Assembly: GCA_900556395.1 (NCBI GenBank)
Contig: USOQ01000096.1
Span: forward strand, 1-7,218
Direction: 5' to 3'
Origin: Candidatus Segatella caccae
Lineage (GTDB): Bacteria > Bacteroidota > Bacteroidia > Bacteroidales > Bacteroidaceae
DNA: 7,218 nucleotides
Shown here piece after piece: positions 5,307 to 7,218 of this stretch (positions are counted from its first letter, which is position 1; every line of letters begins with the position of its first letter). The notes beneath the pieces are model-generated. The model saw only the letters and a list, made by a program, of their open reading frames with translations, ran no database searches and had not been told where the DNA came from. A program made the position numbers and the translations under genes.

Positions 5307-6512
5307 GTGAAACTATCAGTAGTAATCGTCAACTATAATGTAAAGCACTATGTAGAACAATGCCTTCTCTCGCTCCGCAAGGCGCTTGAGGGGATTGATG
5401 CCGAAGTGTTGGTGGTCGACAATCATTCGAGTGATGGGTCGGTAGAGTATCTTCGCGAACGCTTTCACTGGGTGCATTTTGTGGCGAGCCGGCATAATTT
5501 GGGTTTTGCACGTGCCAATAATTTGGCCATCCGCATGAGTAAGAGCGATTATGTGCTCTTGCTCAATCCCGACACCCTTGTGGCAGAGAACACATTGCAT
5601 GAGGTAGTGGCGTGGATGGATAGTCACGCCGATGCCGGCTCTTTGGGAGTACGTATGCTCAATGCCTGTGGAGAGTCAGCACGAGAAAGCCGTCGTGGTG
5701 TTCCAACCCCTATGGTGGCTTTCTGGAAGATGATGGGATTGTGCGACAGGATGCCATCACATCGTCGTTTTGGGCATTATTATATGGGATATCTCGACTG
5801 GGATGTTCCTGCATCCATAGAGGTGGTGAGTGGTGCTTTTTGTCTTCTTAGACGTGAGGCGTTGGATAAGGTGGGACTACTCGATGAAGATTTCTTTATG
5901 TATGGCGAAGATATCGATTTGTCATATCGTGTGTTGAAGGGTGGCTATCGCAACTACTATCTCCCTTCTCTCATTCTTCACTATAAGGGCGAGAGCACGC
6001 AGAAATCCAGTTTCCGTTATGTGCATGTCTTTTATGAAGCCATGCTGATTTTCTTCCGCAAGCACAATTCAGGGATGTCGCTGCTTCTTACAGTTCCCAT
6101 CAGTGCAGCCATCTACGCACGAGCCAGCATAGCTGCGTTTAGTATGTTGGTCTCTAAGATGCGCAAGAGTTTAGGTTTCACCCCACGTCGTAAGGCTTCT
6201 CCGCACTATATCTTCTTAGGTGGTCAGGAGATGTTAGATGTCTGTCGTAACATCAGCTTTGAGAACGGACTCGATGCTCAGTTCGTACTTGCTGATGCAG
6301 CACGTATGCCCGAAGGACATCTGTCGGCTACTGTGCAAGCACTTTTGCAAACCATGGGTAAGTCGATTGTTTACATTGTCTACGATATGGGAGCATATCA
6401 CTATCAACAGCTCATGGAACTTTTCAAGAAGGACCCTCATCAGCAGTGGAGGATAGGTACATATCATGCTGCCACTCGCAAGGTGGTGACAGAACACGAT
6501 GTCATTAGTTGA
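5307..6512 (+). CDS. Family 2 glycosyltransferase (rhamnosyltransferase-like) with a C-terminal extension
   Basis: This 401-residue protein begins at a GTG codon at 5307. The start is fixed because the first strand of the GT-A fold (LSVVIVNYN, 3-11) begins at once. The nucleotide-sugar-binding parts are VVDNHSSDGSVEYL (36-49) and NLGFARANNLAIR (64-76). The DxD-like element is LLLNPDT (84-90). The acceptor-side segment is SGAFCLLRREALDKVGLL (175-192) followed by DEDFFMYGEDIDLSYRVLKGGY (193-214), with E201 and D202 the probable catalytic acidic pair. This layout is that of WbbL/rfbF-type GT2 enzymes, which add sugars to lipid-linked glycans at the cytoplasmic face. Hydrophobic helices at about 257-283 may hold it at the membrane. 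Residues about 295-401 form an extra region with an alpha/beta look (YIFLGG, AQFVLAD, SIVYIVYD, RIGTYHAATRKVV) that I cannot assign. The gene starts 3 nt after the membrane protein's stop, so coupling is likely. Confidence 0.92.
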   Translation: MKLSVVIVNYNVKHYVEQCLLSLRKALEGIDAEVLVVDNHSSDGSVEYLRERFHWVHFVASRHNLGFARANNLAIRMSKSDYVLLLNPDTLVAENTLHEVVAWMDSHADAGSLGVRMLNACGESARESRRGVPTPMVAFWKMMGLCDRMPSHRRFGHYYMGYLDWDVPASIEVVSGAFCLLRREALDKVGLLDEDFFMYGEDIDLSYRVLKGGYRNYYLPSLILHYKGESTQKSSFRYVHVFYEAMLIFFRKHNSGMSLLLTVPISAAIYARASIAAFSMLVSKMRKSLGFTPRRKASPHYIFLGGQEMLDVCRNISFENGLDAQFVLADAARMPEGHLSATVQALLQTMGKSIVYIVYDMGAYHYQQLMELFKKDPHQQWRIGTYHAATRKVVTEHDVIS

Positions 6513-6521
6513 TTCACATAC

Positions 6522-6536
6522 ATATATATATATATA
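6522..6536. repeat. AT dinucleotide run immediately before the GNAT start codon
   Basis: A 15-nt uninterrupted alternating AT run ends exactly at the ATG (6537) of the GNAT gene and fills most of the 24-nt gap after the glycosyltransferase stop (TGA 6510-6512). There is no ribosome-binding sequence in the gap, so the run forms the whole translation initiation region. Confidence 0.9.
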
Positions 6537-7067
6537 ATGGACACCAATAATACAGGCTCCCTTTTACCTCATGTTCGCCTACGAGCCATGGAGCCAGAAG
6601 ACCTGGAGATGCTCTATGATTTAGAGAATGATCCATCGGTATGGGATGTTAGTGCCACCAATGTGCCTTATTCGCGCAAGGTGCTCATCGAGTATATCAC
6701 CTCTTCTCGTTGTGATATCTATGCCGATGGACAGGTGCGGTTGATGGTGGATAACGAGGAGGGTGAGACTGTTGGTATTGTTGACTTGACCAGTTTTGAC
6801 CCTCAACATCGCAGAGCAGAACTGGGAATTGTCATCAAACGTGCTTATCGAGGAAAAGGTTTTGGCAAGTCTATCTTATACGAAATTTGCCAATATGCTC
6901 GTCAGGTCATTCATTTGCATCAAATTTATGCCATCGTGAGTTGCGAGAATACAAATTGCCTGTCACTTTTGAAAACGTTTGGCTTTCAGGGAGATATATG
7001 TTTGAAAGACTGGGTTTTGAAGGATGAAGAGTATGGAGATGCTTATTTCTTGCAAAAAATTTTGTAA
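6537..7067 (+). CDS. GNAT-family N-acetyltransferase, SpeG/RimJ-like
   Basis: This 176-residue protein has a single GNAT fold. It opens with VRLRAMEPEDLEMLYDLENDP (13-33), typical of the RimJ/RimL/SpeG group. The strand GETVGIVDLTSFDPQHRRAELGIVI (76-100) leads into the acetyl-CoA pyrophosphate loop RGKGFGKSIL (105-114), and then YAIVSCENTNCLSLLKTFGFQ (131-151), the usual late GNAT segment with the conserved asparagine. Length and the PQHRRAELGI pattern are close to spermidine acetyltransferases (SpeG, about 173-186 residues), but the substrate could equally be a protein N-terminus or an amino sugar; the sequence does not decide. It is the last protein gene of the rightward series. The stop TAA (7065-7067) lies only 16 nt before the -33 box of the tRNA-Asp promoter, with no terminator between. 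Confidence 0.9.
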   Translation: MDTNNTGSLLPHVRLRAMEPEDLEMLYDLENDPSVWDVSATNVPYSRKVLIEYITSSRCDIYADGQVRLMVDNEEGETVGIVDLTSFDPQHRRAELGIVIKRAYRGKGFGKSILYEICQYARQVIHLHQIYAIVSCENTNCLSLLKTFGFQGDICLKDWVLKDEEYGDAYFLQKIL

Positions 7068-7140
7068 AAAAGTTGCAGAAAAATTTGGTAGAATCAAATA
7101 AAAGCAGTACCTTTGCACTCGCAAATGAGAAATGAACCTC
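7061..7140 (+). repeat. Right arm of the inverted repeat (tRNA promoter segment)
   Basis: This is the partner of 340-261, with 68 of 80 positions matching in inverted orientation and a perfect core at 7091-7124. It starts in the last codons of the GNAT gene and covers the promoter and leader start of tRNA-Asp. Within the aligned segment the stop codons of the two flanking protein genes fall within 2 nt of the same place. Confidence 0.9.
7084..7115 (+). promoter_or_regulatory. Bacteroidetes-type promoter of tRNA-Asp
   Basis: TTTG (7084-7087) and TACCTTTG (7108-7115) are separated by 20 nt, with an A-rich tract upstream. It has the same boxes and spacing as the promoter at 286-317 on the other strand. 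The leader to the tRNA is about 51 nt and contains a small dyad, AAGTTT-T-AAACTT, at 7149-7161. Confidence 0.85.
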
Positions 7141-7166
7141 AAGCGGTTAAGTTTTAAACTTCTTTT

Positions 7167-7218
7167 GGTGCGTTAGTTCAGTTGGTTAGAATGCCTGCCT
7201 GTCACGCAGGAGGTCACG
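7167..7218 (+). tRNA. tRNA-Asp(GTC), 3' part cut by the window edge
   Basis: The gene starts with the acceptor strand GGTGCGT, then TA and the D arm GTTC-AGTTGGTTA-GAAT with normal G18 G19. The anticodon stem CCTGC/GCAGG encloses the loop CTGTCAC (anticodon GTC, aspartate), followed by the variable region and the first T-stem bases. The T loop and 3' acceptor strand are beyond the window end. It is driven by the promoter at 7084-7115. Confidence 0.95.

Noticed and set aside
7141..7166. AAGTTT-T-AAACTT dyad in the tRNA-Asp leader as an attenuator
   Set aside because: The arms are short and A/T-rich with a one-base loop; there is no reason to expect attenuation ahead of a tRNA.

Overview
The window looks like ordinary chromosomal DNA from a Bacteroidales bacterium, most likely Prevotella or a close relative (inference). 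The reasons are: promoters of the Bacteroidetes form (TTTG, about 19-20 nt, TAnnTTTG) ahead of both tRNA units and in the divergent intergenic region; almost no Shine-Dalgarno sequences; tRNAs without an encoded CCA; and a gene order (recR, small membrane protein, family 2 glycosyltransferase, GNAT) that I recall from Bacteroides/Prevotella genomes.

Layout. Positions 1-254 hold a minus-strand tRNA cluster, in transcription order Lys(CTT), Arg(ACG), Arg(ACG); the last Arg is cut by the window edge. Its promoter lies at 286-317. Next is a minus-strand gene (336-2048) for an exported GHL10/DUF187-family glycosyl-hydrolase-like protein with a possible type IX secretion tail. A 94-bp divergent intergenic region (2049-2142) carries back-to-back, overlapping promoters. 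From 2143 to 7067 six genes run on the plus strand with short gaps: a short-form CstA transporter, a small outer-membrane beta-barrel protein, RecR, a four-helix membrane protein of unknown function, a family 2 glycosyltransferase starting at GTG, and a SpeG/RimJ-like GNAT acetyltransferase. A promoter at 7084-7115 then drives tRNA-Asp(GTC), truncated at the right edge.

How it fits together. The protein genes are mostly housekeeping or envelope functions: carbon uptake, an outer-membrane protein, recombinational repair, glycan synthesis and glycan processing. Gaps of 3 nt (omp/recR and membrane protein/glycosyltransferase) suggest co-transcription. I see no clear terminator between the last protein gene and the tRNA unit on either side, so read-through into the tRNA units is possible.

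I found no phage, CRISPR, insertion sequence or defence system. The most unusual signals are (1) the tandem tRNA-Arg(ACG) genes, in which the near-universal G19-C56 elbow pair appears replaced by A19-U56, with A15-U48 at the Levitt pair, and (2) the bracketing of the whole 6.8-kb protein-coding block by inverted, nearly identical tRNA promoter segments with a 34-bp perfect core.
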